IMG/VR virus record: IMGVR_UViG_3300050821_003710
Location: 1 to 35,650 of that record
DNA from: a virus
Reading direction: 5' to 3' (one strand)
Length of the DNA: 35,650 bases
Shown here: positions 8,966-16,086 of the stretch, one piece after another
Layout of the letters: every line of letters begins with the position of its first letter
How positions within the stretch are numbered: position 1 is the first letter of the stretch
Made by a program: the position numbers and the translations under genes
The notes under the pieces: generated by a model
Told to the model about the DNA's origin: nothing
The model's input: the letters and a program-made list of their open reading frames with translations, nothing else
Database searches by the model: none

Positions 8966-9589
8966 ATGAGCTGGTTTTCTAGTTGGTTACATCCTGAGAA
9001 AGGATATGAGAAAGGCCAAGAAGAATTAGACAAATATTATGCGCAAAGTCAAGGATTTTTAAATCCTTATAATCAGCAAGGGCAGGCGCAATATTCTAAT
9101 TTAAATGACATGATTAATAAATTAATGAATCCTGCGGCCTTAGAGGATGAGTGGAGTAAGAACTATAAAATATCTGATGCTGCGAAGTACGCACAAGAAT
9201 CAGCTCAAAATGAAGGGTTAGATGTCGCAAACTCTATGGGTTTGGTTGGATCAACCCCCGCTTTGCAAGCAATACAGGCGGGTAGTTCCCGTATTGGTGC
9301 ACAAGATAGGCAAAATTACTTAAATGATTTAATGGAAAAATATAAGACGGCCGCTGGACTATCACAGGGAATTTATGGAACGGGTGCTAATGCGGCAGGT
9401 GCGCAATCGGGTAATGCTATGCGTATGGGTGAGAACTCAGCTAATTTAGCTTACGGCCGTGAGAATTCGGGTGGTAATATGTTCAGTAATATTGCTGGTC
9501 GTGCGATACCAATGGCTTTAGGATTTGCATTAGGTGGGCCGGCTGGAGCTGCGGTAGGATCTGGATGGAATCCTTTTGGAGGTAAATAA
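8966..9589 (+). CDS. Putative DNA-ejection / internal virion protein (small)
   Basis: The 207-residue protein is rich in Gln, Asn, Ala and Gly. It opens MSWFSSWLHPEKGYEKGQEE and ends with a glycine-zipper-like, possibly membrane-inserting stretch (AIPMALGFALGGPAGAAVG). P22-like phages place three ejection proteins (gp7, gp20, gp16) downstream of the tail genes; the smallest has a comparable size and a Gly/Ala-rich end. The next gene overlaps by one base. No catalytic motif is seen. Confidence 0.6.
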   Translation: MSWFSSWLHPEKGYEKGQEELDKYYAQSQGFLNPYNQQGQAQYSNLNDMINKLMNPAALEDEWSKNYKISDAAKYAQESAQNEGLDVANSMGLVGSTPALQAIQAGSSRIGAQDRQNYLNDLMEKYKTAAGLSQGIYGTGANAAGAQSGNAMRMGENSANLAYGRENSGGNMFSNIAGRAIPMALGFALGGPAGAAVGSGWNPFGGK

Positions 9590-11190
9590 TGGCTCTTAAT
9601 ATTCCATTGCCAGGCGTTCCAGGTGATACCTTTGGCAAAGCTTTAGATAGCGGTGGTAATTTATTTTCACAAATAATGAATCCTATTCTTGAGCGTGAGA
9701 AACAAAAGCAACTAGAGGAACATTTCCAGGCGCAATTGGGGTTGAGTAAGGCGGCTGCTGGTCGTGCTGCTCAGGCTGCATCTGATGCGCATAGATTGGC
9801 TATGATGAAGTTAGATCCCAAATATGCAATCAATCAACTTAAACAAAAACTGGAATTTATAAACAGTTTAGGTGTCGGACAGGATGATCAGCAAAATACT
9901 CAACAATCTGCTGAGCAACAATATCCTGACTTGCATAAAATGTTTATGGGTCAAGGAGTATTTCCAGAAGGAACTATTGAAACGGGAAATTTGGATTTAA
10001 GCAACAGACCACAAGTGCCTAATCCTGATATTGGTACATTCCCGTTAAGCAATCCTAAAACTAGTACAGTACTTTCTATGAGTATTGGAACACCAGAAGG
10101 TGAAGTTTTAATACCTAGAGTTTCGGATGATGGTCGCATATTAACTCCTGAACAGGCTAAGGAGCAATTTAAGCGTACTGGTAAGCACATGGGTATTTAT
10201 AGTTCTCCTGATGAGGCAACCCGTGCGGCTAAATCTATCCATGAAGACCAGGCTAAAATGATTTCTCCTAAATCACAAAAAGCTGGAAATCCATTACCTG
10301 GCGGCTTAACTTTAGAAGAATTAAAGCGTGCATTGACCTATCAAGCATTGGGATTGAAGGTTCCTCCTATTGGACAAAATGTACTTCATGGGCCTGCCCG
10401 TGATGCCTCCGATCTTGCGAAACTAAAAGCGCAAGTAGGTGAAAACAGCGAAGTTTATCAAAATGCAAAAGCTGCATATGATGCTCAGCTTGATGCAAAA
10501 AAAGATTTGCGTGATATAAGAGAGCGTACAAAACAGGGATTAAAAGTTGGGGAAAAAGAATTTTTTGATGAAAAAACTGGCGTACCACTTGGTAAGGAAA
10601 TACCATTAACAGCCAAGGAGCGCGAATCAGAAGAAGGAAATATTTTATTTAATGAATTATATCCTTATGTTTATAAAGGTGCTTCTCCATTTTCTGGTGA
10701 GGGTTCCATAACTCGACTCGAAAACGCTGCTAGAAATTATAAAACAGATCCTAAAGCTCGTAAATTATTTGATGATTATTTGTTGGCTGATAAAATGATG
10801 GCAGCTACAACCGTGAATGAAGCCTCTACATTAAAAGCTGGAAAAACTAATCAAACATACAATAGATTACAAGCATCATTGGAGGCTCAAGATATTCCAA
10901 GAATAATTAAAAAAATTATCAAGGAATATGGTGTTCCATCAGGTGCACAATTAAAAGCTGCCATGAGATATCAAAAATTATTATCCGATGCGCGTATTAA
11001 AGCACGTAAAAGTACCCCTGCAACTCAGAAATTATTCTATAATCCTGAAATGCAAGCCCAACATGAAGAAGAAAATAATAATAGGGATGTTTCTAATTAC
11101 ACTGATGATCAGAAAGTGAAAGTCGATATGGGTAATGGAAAAGTAGAAATAATGACCTATAAACAGGCTAAATCAAAAGGATACGCATAA
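9589..11190 (+). CDS. Putative DNA-ejection / internal virion protein (large)
   Basis: The 533-residue, mainly helical protein is rich in Gln, Lys and Ala. Residues ~135-225 (IGTFPLSNPKTSTVLSMSIG, EVLIPRVSDDGRILTPEQA, then HMGIYSSPDEATRAAKSIHE) form a compact conserved-looking segment that I recall from other phage internal virion proteins. The rest is coiled coil. It follows the small ejection-type gene with a one-base overlap, and the next gene begins two bases after its stop. The ejection role is from position and composition, since no motif proves it. Confidence 0.6.
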   Translation: MALNIPLPGVPGDTFGKALDSGGNLFSQIMNPILEREKQKQLEEHFQAQLGLSKAAAGRAAQAASDAHRLAMMKLDPKYAINQLKQKLEFINSLGVGQDDQQNTQQSAEQQYPDLHKMFMGQGVFPEGTIETGNLDLSNRPQVPNPDIGTFPLSNPKTSTVLSMSIGTPEGEVLIPRVSDDGRILTPEQAKEQFKRTGKHMGIYSSPDEATRAAKSIHEDQAKMISPKSQKAGNPLPGGLTLEELKRALTYQALGLKVPPIGQNVLHGPARDASDLAKLKAQVGENSEVYQNAKAAYDAQLDAKKDLRDIRERTKQGLKVGEKEFFDEKTGVPLGKEIPLTAKERESEEGNILFNELYPYVYKGASPFSGEGSITRLENAARNYKTDPKARKLFDDYLLADKMMAATTVNEASTLKAGKTNQTYNRLQASLEAQDIPRIIKKIIKEYGVPSGAQLKAAMRYQKLLSDARIKARKSTPATQKLFYNPEMQAQHEEENNNRDVSNYTDDQKVKVDMGNGKVEIMTYKQAKSKGYA

Positions 11191-11191
11191 C

Positions 11192-12139
11192 ATGGCTACT
11201 CCAAAAATAATAGGTACAGTTGATTCTAATAAACTTAAAATCATTGGATTGGCTGATGAAGATGTCGATAATGGTGAGTATTTAGATAATCTACCTCAAC
11301 CCGAAGGATCACACCCTTTTCGTGATATTTTTATCGGATTAACTCATGCTGGTCGAAATTTACATAATTTTCCACATGATGTGGTTCAATCTTTTGAAAA
11401 TGCCGGAAAATCTTTTGGAAATAAGATTAATAATTCTTTACCTTTACCAAAAGAATTTCAAGATAAATTAGATTCTATGCCTAAACATGAACCTTTTAGA
11501 TTGTCTGAACATTTGCCATACGATCCGAATTCCTATGCTGATGTGTTTGGTCAAAAAGGTGAAGGAACTTTATTAGATAAAATAATTCAAAAAGGAACAG
11601 AACATGCACCTGAATTAATAGGAGGTGGAGGATTATTACGCGGAGGTGTTAGAAGACTTAAAGGAACGCATCAGCTTGATAGAGTGAGAAGATCAATGAA
11701 TGGAAGAAACATTCCTGGATTGGCTTATCCTGAACATGTGATTGAAGAGGCAAGAAACTATATGCCACGAAGTCATGCCGTCAATGAAATGATTAATCAA
11801 GCTGAATCAGGACAATATGATCCATTAATGTCCATGCAATCACAAGTCGGATATCATCAACGAAATTTGACACGATCACCTTTAGCCGCCGAAAGACTGC
11901 TTGCACCAAGAGCTGGGGAATTAAAACAAGTAATGTTGAGACACTTACAGGACGTCATGAGAACACATGGACTACATAATGAAGCTGATTTATTGGCAAG
12001 AGGTGTTAATAATTATAGAGTATACAAACAAGTTCAAAATGCTGTTTTGCCTGTATTGAAAAAAGTGGGTATTCCTACTTCAATTCTAGCTGCTATAGGA
12101 TTTGGATACAAAAAAGCAAAAAAAATTTTAAATGATTAG
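11192..12139 (+). CDS. Putative third ejection / internal virion protein
   Basis: The 315-residue protein is not recognised by motif. It contains a Gly-rich stretch (ELIGGGGLLRGGVRRLKG), a basic helical middle and a hydrophobic C-terminus (VGIPTSILAAIGFGYKKAKK), suggesting membrane contact. It is the third of three consecutive genes after the gp10-like region, matching the three ejection proteins of P22-like phages. Last gene of this plus-strand block. Confidence 0.55.
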   Translation: MATPKIIGTVDSNKLKIIGLADEDVDNGEYLDNLPQPEGSHPFRDIFIGLTHAGRNLHNFPHDVVQSFENAGKSFGNKINNSLPLPKEFQDKLDSMPKHEPFRLSEHLPYDPNSYADVFGQKGEGTLLDKIIQKGTEHAPELIGGGGLLRGGVRRLKGTHQLDRVRRSMNGRNIPGLAYPEHVIEEARNYMPRSHAVNEMINQAESGQYDPLMSMQSQVGYHQRNLTRSPLAAERLLAPRAGELKQVMLRHLQDVMRTHGLHNEADLLARGVNNYRVYKQVQNAVLPVLKKVGIPTSILAAIGFGYKKAKKILND

Positions 12140-12156
12140 TATTGGTCGCAAGTGCA

Positions 12157-12211
12157 TTTTATATTAGAAGCATTTGCTTCACAACAAGATGATGTTTTTT
12201 CTAATATAAAA
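12157..12211. terminator. 13-bp inverted repeat between convergent genes
   Basis: TTTTATATTAGAA (12157-12169) pairs perfectly with 12199-12211 around a 29-base loop, which itself holds GAAGC/GCTTC. It lies between the plus-strand block ending at 12139 and the minus-strand genes ending at 12280. The A/T-rich arms give T runs on both strands, so it could end transcription from both sides. Confidence 0.5.
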
Positions 12212-12279
12212 GCAATAGTTAAGCAGGATATACCGAATATAAAAAGACACATTAACATTACATTTACTCCAATTTAAAA

Positions 12280-12489
12280 CTAAATAAAACCATATTTATG
12301 TAAAATAATAGGAATGATTACTCCCGAAACTATCAAAGCAATTACCCAATTAAATTTGCTATTTACCCCATCAACCTTTCGTTCTAATTTATCAAACTTA
12401 TAATCTATATGATTAAACAATGCATCATGAGTTCGTAACTTTACTTCATGTTCAATATATTGTTCCTGTTCTTTTGTTAAGCCACTCAA
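12280..12489 (-). CDS. Small coiled-coil membrane protein
   Basis: The 69-residue protein has a charged helical N-terminal half (EQEQYIEHEVKLRTHDALFN, KFDKLERKVDGVNSKFNW) and one C-terminal transmembrane segment (VIALIVSGVIIPIILHKYGF). This layout matches the small hemolysin-XhlA-like or holin-accessory proteins of phages. It shares the T-x-EQYI-HEV-R pattern with the gene at 12881-13048, so the two are probably paralogues. It is the distal gene of a four-gene minus cassette. Confidence 0.7.
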   Translation of the reverse strand: MSGLTKEQEQYIEHEVKLRTHDALFNHIDYKFDKLERKVDGVNSKFNWVIALIVSGVIIPIILHKYGFI

Positions 12490-12504
12490 AACATTTACTC
12501 CAAT

Positions 12505-12711
12505 TTAATGAACAAATTTAATAACAGAAATTAACGTACCGCTAAATAATGCATATAAACCGACTATCAATGTCATAGTCCATCTAAATTGCGATCTATT
12601 TTCAACTATCATTGAGTCCAATCGTTTATCTATACCTAATACTGCACTTTCTACAATTGAAATCCTTGTTTCCTGGTTATAAAAATCTTTTATGTCAATA
12701 ACATCACTCAC
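12505..12711 (-). CDS. Small coiled-coil membrane protein
   Basis: The 68-residue protein has a helical N-terminus (NQETRISIVESAVLGIDKRL) and one transmembrane segment (WTMTLIVGLYALFSGTLISV) near the C-terminus. The layout is XhlA-like. The start overlaps the stop of the upstream gene by four bases. A role in lysis or as a membrane anchor is plausible, but the endolysin gene lies 7.5 kb away on the other strand. Confidence 0.7.
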   Translation of the reverse strand: MSDVIDIKDFYNQETRISIVESAVLGIDKRLDSMIVENRSQFRWTMTLIVGLYALFSGTLISVIKFVH

Positions 12712-12878
12712 TTATTAATCCATCCTCTATCTTCGAATTTTTCAAAGCTTTTCTCCAATCTTTCGATATGATTTTTTAGATATCCAATTTCTATACGTAA
12801 AATTGATATATCTGTTTGATGCTTAAATAAAAGCTTTGTTTTGTATATTTCAAATGATTCTTCTTCATTATCAATCAT
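12708..12878 (-). CDS. Small charged coiled-coil protein
   Basis: The 56-residue protein starts at the ATG at 12878 (MIDNEEESFEIYKTK), with GGAGG upstream. It is almost wholly amphipathic helix (ISILRIEIGYLKNHIERLEK) and has no membrane segment, unlike its three neighbours. It could pair with the other cassette members through the coiled coil. Function unknown. Confidence 0.6.
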   Translation of the reverse strand: MIDNEEESFEIYKTKLLFKHQTDISILRIEIGYLKNHIERLEKSFEKFEDRGWINK

Positions 12879-12880
12879 AA

Positions 12881-13048
12881 TCAAACCATCCTCCAATAAT
12901 GGAGGAATATGGGGATTAAAACTGTTGTGAACATAGCACCACAAGTTCCCATGATGATATTCAATTTTCTATTTTGTTGTTTATAAATAATGTCATGTAA
13001 TCTTATTCGCACTTCATGATCTATATACTGCTCTGTAGTCTTTTCCAT
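12881..13048 (-). CDS. Small membrane protein, paralogue of 12280-12489
   Basis: The 55-residue protein (MEKTTEQYIDHEVRIRLHDI...) ends in one transmembrane segment (MFTTVLIPIFLHYW). The N-terminal TTEQYIDHEVRIRLHD lines up with KEQEQYIEHEVKLRTHD of the gene at 12280-12489, pointing to duplication. It is the first gene of the minus cassette and lies next to a divergent promoter region. Confidence 0.65.
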   Translation of the reverse strand: MEKTTEQYIDHEVRIRLHDIIYKQQNRKLNIIMGTCGAMFTTVLIPIFLHYWRMV

Positions 13049-13070
13049 TAAATCACCATCTAGTTATATT

Positions 13071-13102
13071 TGCTATAATACCATGGATTGGACAAATAAC
13101 AA
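13071..13102. promoter_or_regulatory. Overlapping divergent promoters
   Basis: Plus strand: extended -10 element TGCTATAAT (13071-13079), 47 bases before the gene at 13126. Minus strand: TTGTTA (13102-13097), 16 bases, TATTAT (13080-13075) facing the small membrane-protein cassette. The two -10 elements overlap, so the two directions may exclude each other. Confidence 0.45.
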
Positions 13103-13125
13103 GCATTATTTTATAGGAGATTGAA

Positions 13126-13308
13126 ATGGCACAAATAAAAGGAAATAGGGTTAATTTTAGTAAAACTATTCCAGATACAATGACTACCGAAGAATCCAAT
13201 ACTCTTGCAAGGAAAAAGGCCTTACAAGATAAGACAAATCGCGCACCCCAATATAATAAGGGTATTTCCAAGGGTAAGCGTGATATTGATTATTCAACAG
13301 AAATTTAG
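13126..13308 (+). CDS. Hypothetical small basic protein
   Basis: The 60-residue, basic, hydrophilic protein (MAQIKGNRVNFSKTIPDTMT...) is not recognised. There is a good ribosome site (AGGAGATTGAA). It is followed after 9 bases by another small basic protein with the same style of ribosome site (AGGAGATTGAC), suggesting a two-gene unit. Confidence 0.6.
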   Translation: MAQIKGNRVNFSKTIPDTMTTEESNTLARKKALQDKTNRAPQYNKGISKGKRDIDYSTEI

Positions 13309-13317
13309 GAGATTGAC

Positions 13318-13449
13318 ATGCCATTTAAAAGCCGATCACAAGCTCGTTACTTATTCGCTAAAGAACCGGAAGTAGCAAGGGAATTTGCAAGTAAAACCAA
13401 GAGTATTAAGAGTTTGCCGGATAAGGTTAAGAAAAAGAATAAAAAGTAG
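13318..13449 (+). CDS. Small conserved-type phage protein
   Basis: The 43-residue protein begins MPFKSRSQARYLFAKEPEVA and ends in a Lys-rich tail. The opening M-P-F-K-S-x-x-Q-x-R-Y-x-x-A is a pattern I recall from many short phage proteins of unknown role. A clear AGGAG site precedes the ATG. Confidence 0.65.
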   Translation: MPFKSRSQARYLFAKEPEVAREFASKTKSIKSLPDKVKKKNKK

Positions 13450-13467
13450 TATGATGCAGAAAAAGGA

Positions 13468-13504
13468 AAGCCAGCTAGAGCTCGAAACTCTAATTTGCTG
13501 GCTT
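13468..13504 (+). promoter_or_regulatory. Two-tier RNA hairpin
   Basis: AAGCCAGC (13468-13475) pairs with GCTGGCTT (13497-13504), and TAGAG pairs with CTCTA inside it around a CTCGAAA loop. No T run follows, so it is not a standard terminator. It lies between a small protein gene and the initiator-like gene at 13539 and could protect or process the mRNA. Confidence 0.5.
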
Positions 13505-13538
13505 GGATGTTACGCTAATAACAGGATTATTCTAGATC

Positions 13539-14036
13539 ATGGCTAATAAAAAATCAAATGTTCCTTACGATCAAATTCCACATGTTGTTTTAAACCATCC
13601 GCAAACTACTCCTGACCATAAAGAAATTATGCGTGTTCTTTTTAAAGTTCTTAAAGATGTTCCTATTTGTATTTATACCAATGAGTGTCTATCTATAAAT
13701 TGCAGGATTCCTTTAAGAACAATAGAAAGAAAGATTCCAGAATTAAATAAAATGGGATTTATTAATATAACCGGCAAAGGAAGAGGAAGACGAATCTCTC
13801 TTGGAATATTATTCGACAACACCGCCAAATTGGCGGTTAATAAATTTAACTCCGCCAAATTTGCAATTAACTCCGCCAAAAGTGATCCTTTACTCCGCCA
13901 ATGTGGCGGACACAATAATCCTTATACTAATCCTTATACTAAGGTGAATGATTCAGATGAGGTTGTGGATAAGTCTAGGGAGTTAGGAATAAAAGCAATT
14001 GGTGAGATTCTTATTGATCTTAAATCGGATATTTAG
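13539..14036 (+). CDS. Winged-helix protein, replication-initiator-like
   Basis: The 165-residue protein has an N-terminal winged-helix / helix-turn-helix (residues ~25-85: HKEIMRVLFKVLKDVPICIY, CRIPLRTIERKIPELNKMGF, INITGKGRGRRISLG). The C-terminal part is low-complexity because the DNA there is an iteron array (NSAKF, INSAKS, RQCGGH). Genes of this type, with an HTH N-terminus and iterons in their own coding sequence, are known as lambda O-like or plasmid replication initiators. A perfect DnaA box follows the iterons. It stands alone amid late genes, so it may instead be a regulator binding its own gene. A second gene of the same design is at 30088. Confidence 0.65.
   Translation: MANKKSNVPYDQIPHVVLNHPQTTPDHKEIMRVLFKVLKDVPICIYTNECLSINCRIPLRTIERKIPELNKMGFINITGKGRGRRISLGILFDNTAKLAVNKFNSAKFAINSAKSDPLLRQCGGHNNPYTNPYTKVNDSDEVVDKSRELGIKAIGEILIDLKSDI
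13822..13972. repeat. In-gene iteron array plus DnaA box (candidate origin)
   Basis: CCGCCA occurs as direct repeats at 13822, 13852, 13873 and 13895. The first and last are completed into palindromes by TGGCGG after a 3-base gap (13822-13836, 13895-13909). Spacings are 30, 21 and 22 bases, about whole helical turns. The flank ACTCCGCCAA is conserved in three copies. A perfect DnaA box (TGTGGATAA, complement TTATCCACA) lies at 13964-13972, followed by an A+T-rich stretch after the stop at 14036. Confidence 0.65.
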
Positions 14037-14091
14037 CCAAAAATAAATAACCATGCTAATATAACCAAATAAATGACACAGGATGTGCATC

Positions 14092-15708
14092 ATGCCCATA
14101 GGTATACGCGGAATTAATCCAATTTGGACGGAATTTGATCTTACGGGAAATCTTTTTGACGACAGCTTTTGGATGTATGTCCTACAAAACACCATTCCCT
14201 ACATGCCCACACCCGTGTACCACGATGTTAATTTATCACAACCCTGGGAAGATCCCATTCGTTTTCTAGCGAATGGCACACTGCCTATAGATATATTCTG
14301 GGATCCCACGCAAGTTTATCGCCTCGAATTCAGACAAAACAACGGCCAAGTCTCTCCATCCCAAAATGATGCGCTAATCTATGAGGTCGATGACTACGTA
14401 CCAGGAACGGGTGGCTCAACTCCTGTAAATACCGTGGCATTCCCAACGGGTAATCAGGTAACAAACCCCCAATTTGCTTTGTTCAACGAGATAAACCCAA
14501 CCACAATAACAGCAGCTGGAACCTACAATATAGCCCCTGGTTGGTTTTTGGATTTGGCGGGGTCTGGTTCTGCTACAATAACTCAAGTTCCATTAACCAG
14601 TATTAATCCTACGGTATCCAATGCCCCGTATGCGCTGCATTTAGTGCTTTCAGGATGGGATCCCGATTCGGTAATACTTCGCCAGCGTTTCCAGCAAAGC
14701 GGCGTGCTATGGTCAAATATGGCGGTTGCATGCGCTATTACCGCAGCTACGGGAAGCGGATTTTCAACATTAACCGCTAACTTGATAGATAATCTAGGTA
14801 ATACACTAGCAAACGTATTAAGCGCACCGGTTGTGAATACCACACTGACAGAATATACAGGACATGGCGTTTTAGGTGCATCTATAGATACAACACAACC
14901 CCCCGCGGCTTATATTGAATTGCAAATTCCATTATCCAGTAATGCTGATATGTATTTAACCAGCATCCAACTTATTGTTGAGAATCCTGCAATGCCTTTT
15001 GAACCCTCATTTACACAAGATTCTGTAAACAGACAAATCGATCAAACATATAATACCGCCTATCCAATAGTACCTGTAGGTACTGTAATTGACTTTGCAG
15101 GATTTGTAATTCCTGTACATTTTTTTGAATGTAATGGCGCAACTAAAGATAGAATTATATACAATCAATTATACAGGGCACTCACCACTATAGAAACGGT
15201 AGCCTTGACTTCAAGTAACACATTTACCGTAGTCTCCAGTGCTAATTACAGAGTTGGAATGGCAATTGAAGGGAATGGCATACCTGCATCAACGACTATT
15301 TCCAATATCTCAGGAACAACGATTACTATATCCCATGCGGCAACTATTACCGCATCATCCGCTATTACATTCTTTGCAGTAGGCAATGGTAATGGATCTA
15401 CTACATTCACATTACCTGATTTACGTGATTTTGTGATAGCAGGATTAGGAGGATCTCTTTTTTCAGCATCTCATGGTAACGGCGTTGGAGGGGCAGGTGG
15501 TGCTGCAACAGTGACATTAACAGGAAGCAATATGCCAAATACCGTGGGTGTTTGCGGCGATGCATCTGGAGGAAATCAAGCATTTACATCAGGGGCTGGT
15601 AATAATACGTTTGCTAGCACTTCCAGTACATTTGGACAAGGTGGTGGTGTTGCTACATCCATTGTTCAACAAACCGCTTTAATGAAAAAATGTATTAGGT
15701 ACGAATAA
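14092..15708 (+). CDS. Tail fibre with phage tail-collar domain
   Basis: The 538-residue protein uses the ATG at 14092, eight bases after AGGA; the upstream in-frame ATG at 14083 overlaps that site. Residues ~1-110 (MPIGIRGINPIWTEFDLTGN, FDDSFWMYVLQNTIPYMP) look like a virion-attachment domain. Residues ~130-310 form a beta-rich carbohydrate-binding-like region. Residues 328-450 are a tail-collar domain (PVGTVIDFAGFVIPVHFFEC ... TTFTLPDLRDFVIAG) interrupted at 369-428 by the module also found in the gp4-like protein. The Gly/Ser-rich C-terminus ends QQTALMKKCIRYE. It probably contacts the host surface. It starts a three-fibre block. Confidence 0.75.
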   Translation: MPIGIRGINPIWTEFDLTGNLFDDSFWMYVLQNTIPYMPTPVYHDVNLSQPWEDPIRFLANGTLPIDIFWDPTQVYRLEFRQNNGQVSPSQNDALIYEVDDYVPGTGGSTPVNTVAFPTGNQVTNPQFALFNEINPTTITAAGTYNIAPGWFLDLAGSGSATITQVPLTSINPTVSNAPYALHLVLSGWDPDSVILRQRFQQSGVLWSNMAVACAITAATGSGFSTLTANLIDNLGNTLANVLSAPVVNTTLTEYTGHGVLGASIDTTQPPAAYIELQIPLSSNADMYLTSIQLIVENPAMPFEPSFTQDSVNRQIDQTYNTAYPIVPVGTVIDFAGFVIPVHFFECNGATKDRIIYNQLYRALTTIETVALTSSNTFTVVSSANYRVGMAIEGNGIPASTTISNISGTTITISHAATITASSAITFFAVGNGNGSTTFTLPDLRDFVIAGLGGSLFSASHGNGVGGAGGAATVTLTGSNMPNTVGVCGDASGGNQAFTSGAGNNTFASTSSTFGQGGGVATSIVQQTALMKKCIRYE

Positions 15709-15723
15709 ATAAAAGGACAATAA

Positions 15724-16059
15724 ATGACTACACAATATAATGAAAACTATGATGGTACTATGCCTTTTAGTGATAATTGTGCGCAGGTGGGAATGAGTGC
15801 CAATTCAGCCCAAACGGTTACAGTTCCAGGGACTTCAATGATGCAGTATCAAGCCTTATTTTCTTATAATTCTACAGAAAATGTTTATGTAGGCTTAAAC
15901 GCAACACCCACAATATCCGTTCCTGGATCGGTAGGTACTCAGGCTTATAGTGAATTTAGGCCAGAAAAACGCTATGTTAAAGGTGGGGATGTGCTACACT
16001 TTATTACACCTGATACTACCGCTTATTGCGGGGTATCTTTTAGGCAATTACAAGGTTAA
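15724..16059 (+). CDS. Small fibre-associated protein
   Basis: The 111-residue, beta-rich protein (QTVTVPGTSMMQYQALFSYN, RYVKGGDVLHFITPDTTAYC) has no catalytic motif. Ribosome site AAAAGGACAATAA. It sits between two tail-fibre genes and ends with a compact hydrophobic motif (AYCGVSFRQLQG). Its pattern suggests a capsid- or fibre-decorating domain; no named family is recognised. Confidence 0.65.
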   Translation: MTTQYNENYDGTMPFSDNCAQVGMSANSAQTVTVPGTSMMQYQALFSYNSTENVYVGLNATPTISVPGSVGTQAYSEFRPEKRYVKGGDVLHFITPDTTAYCGVSFRQLQG

Positions 16060-16086
16060 CCGATTCAGTATGACAAGGATTGTCAG

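Noticed and set aside
13053-13271. 72-codon minus-strand frame opposite the small gene at 13126
   Set aside because: It is antisense to a gene with a good ribosome site and has none of its own.
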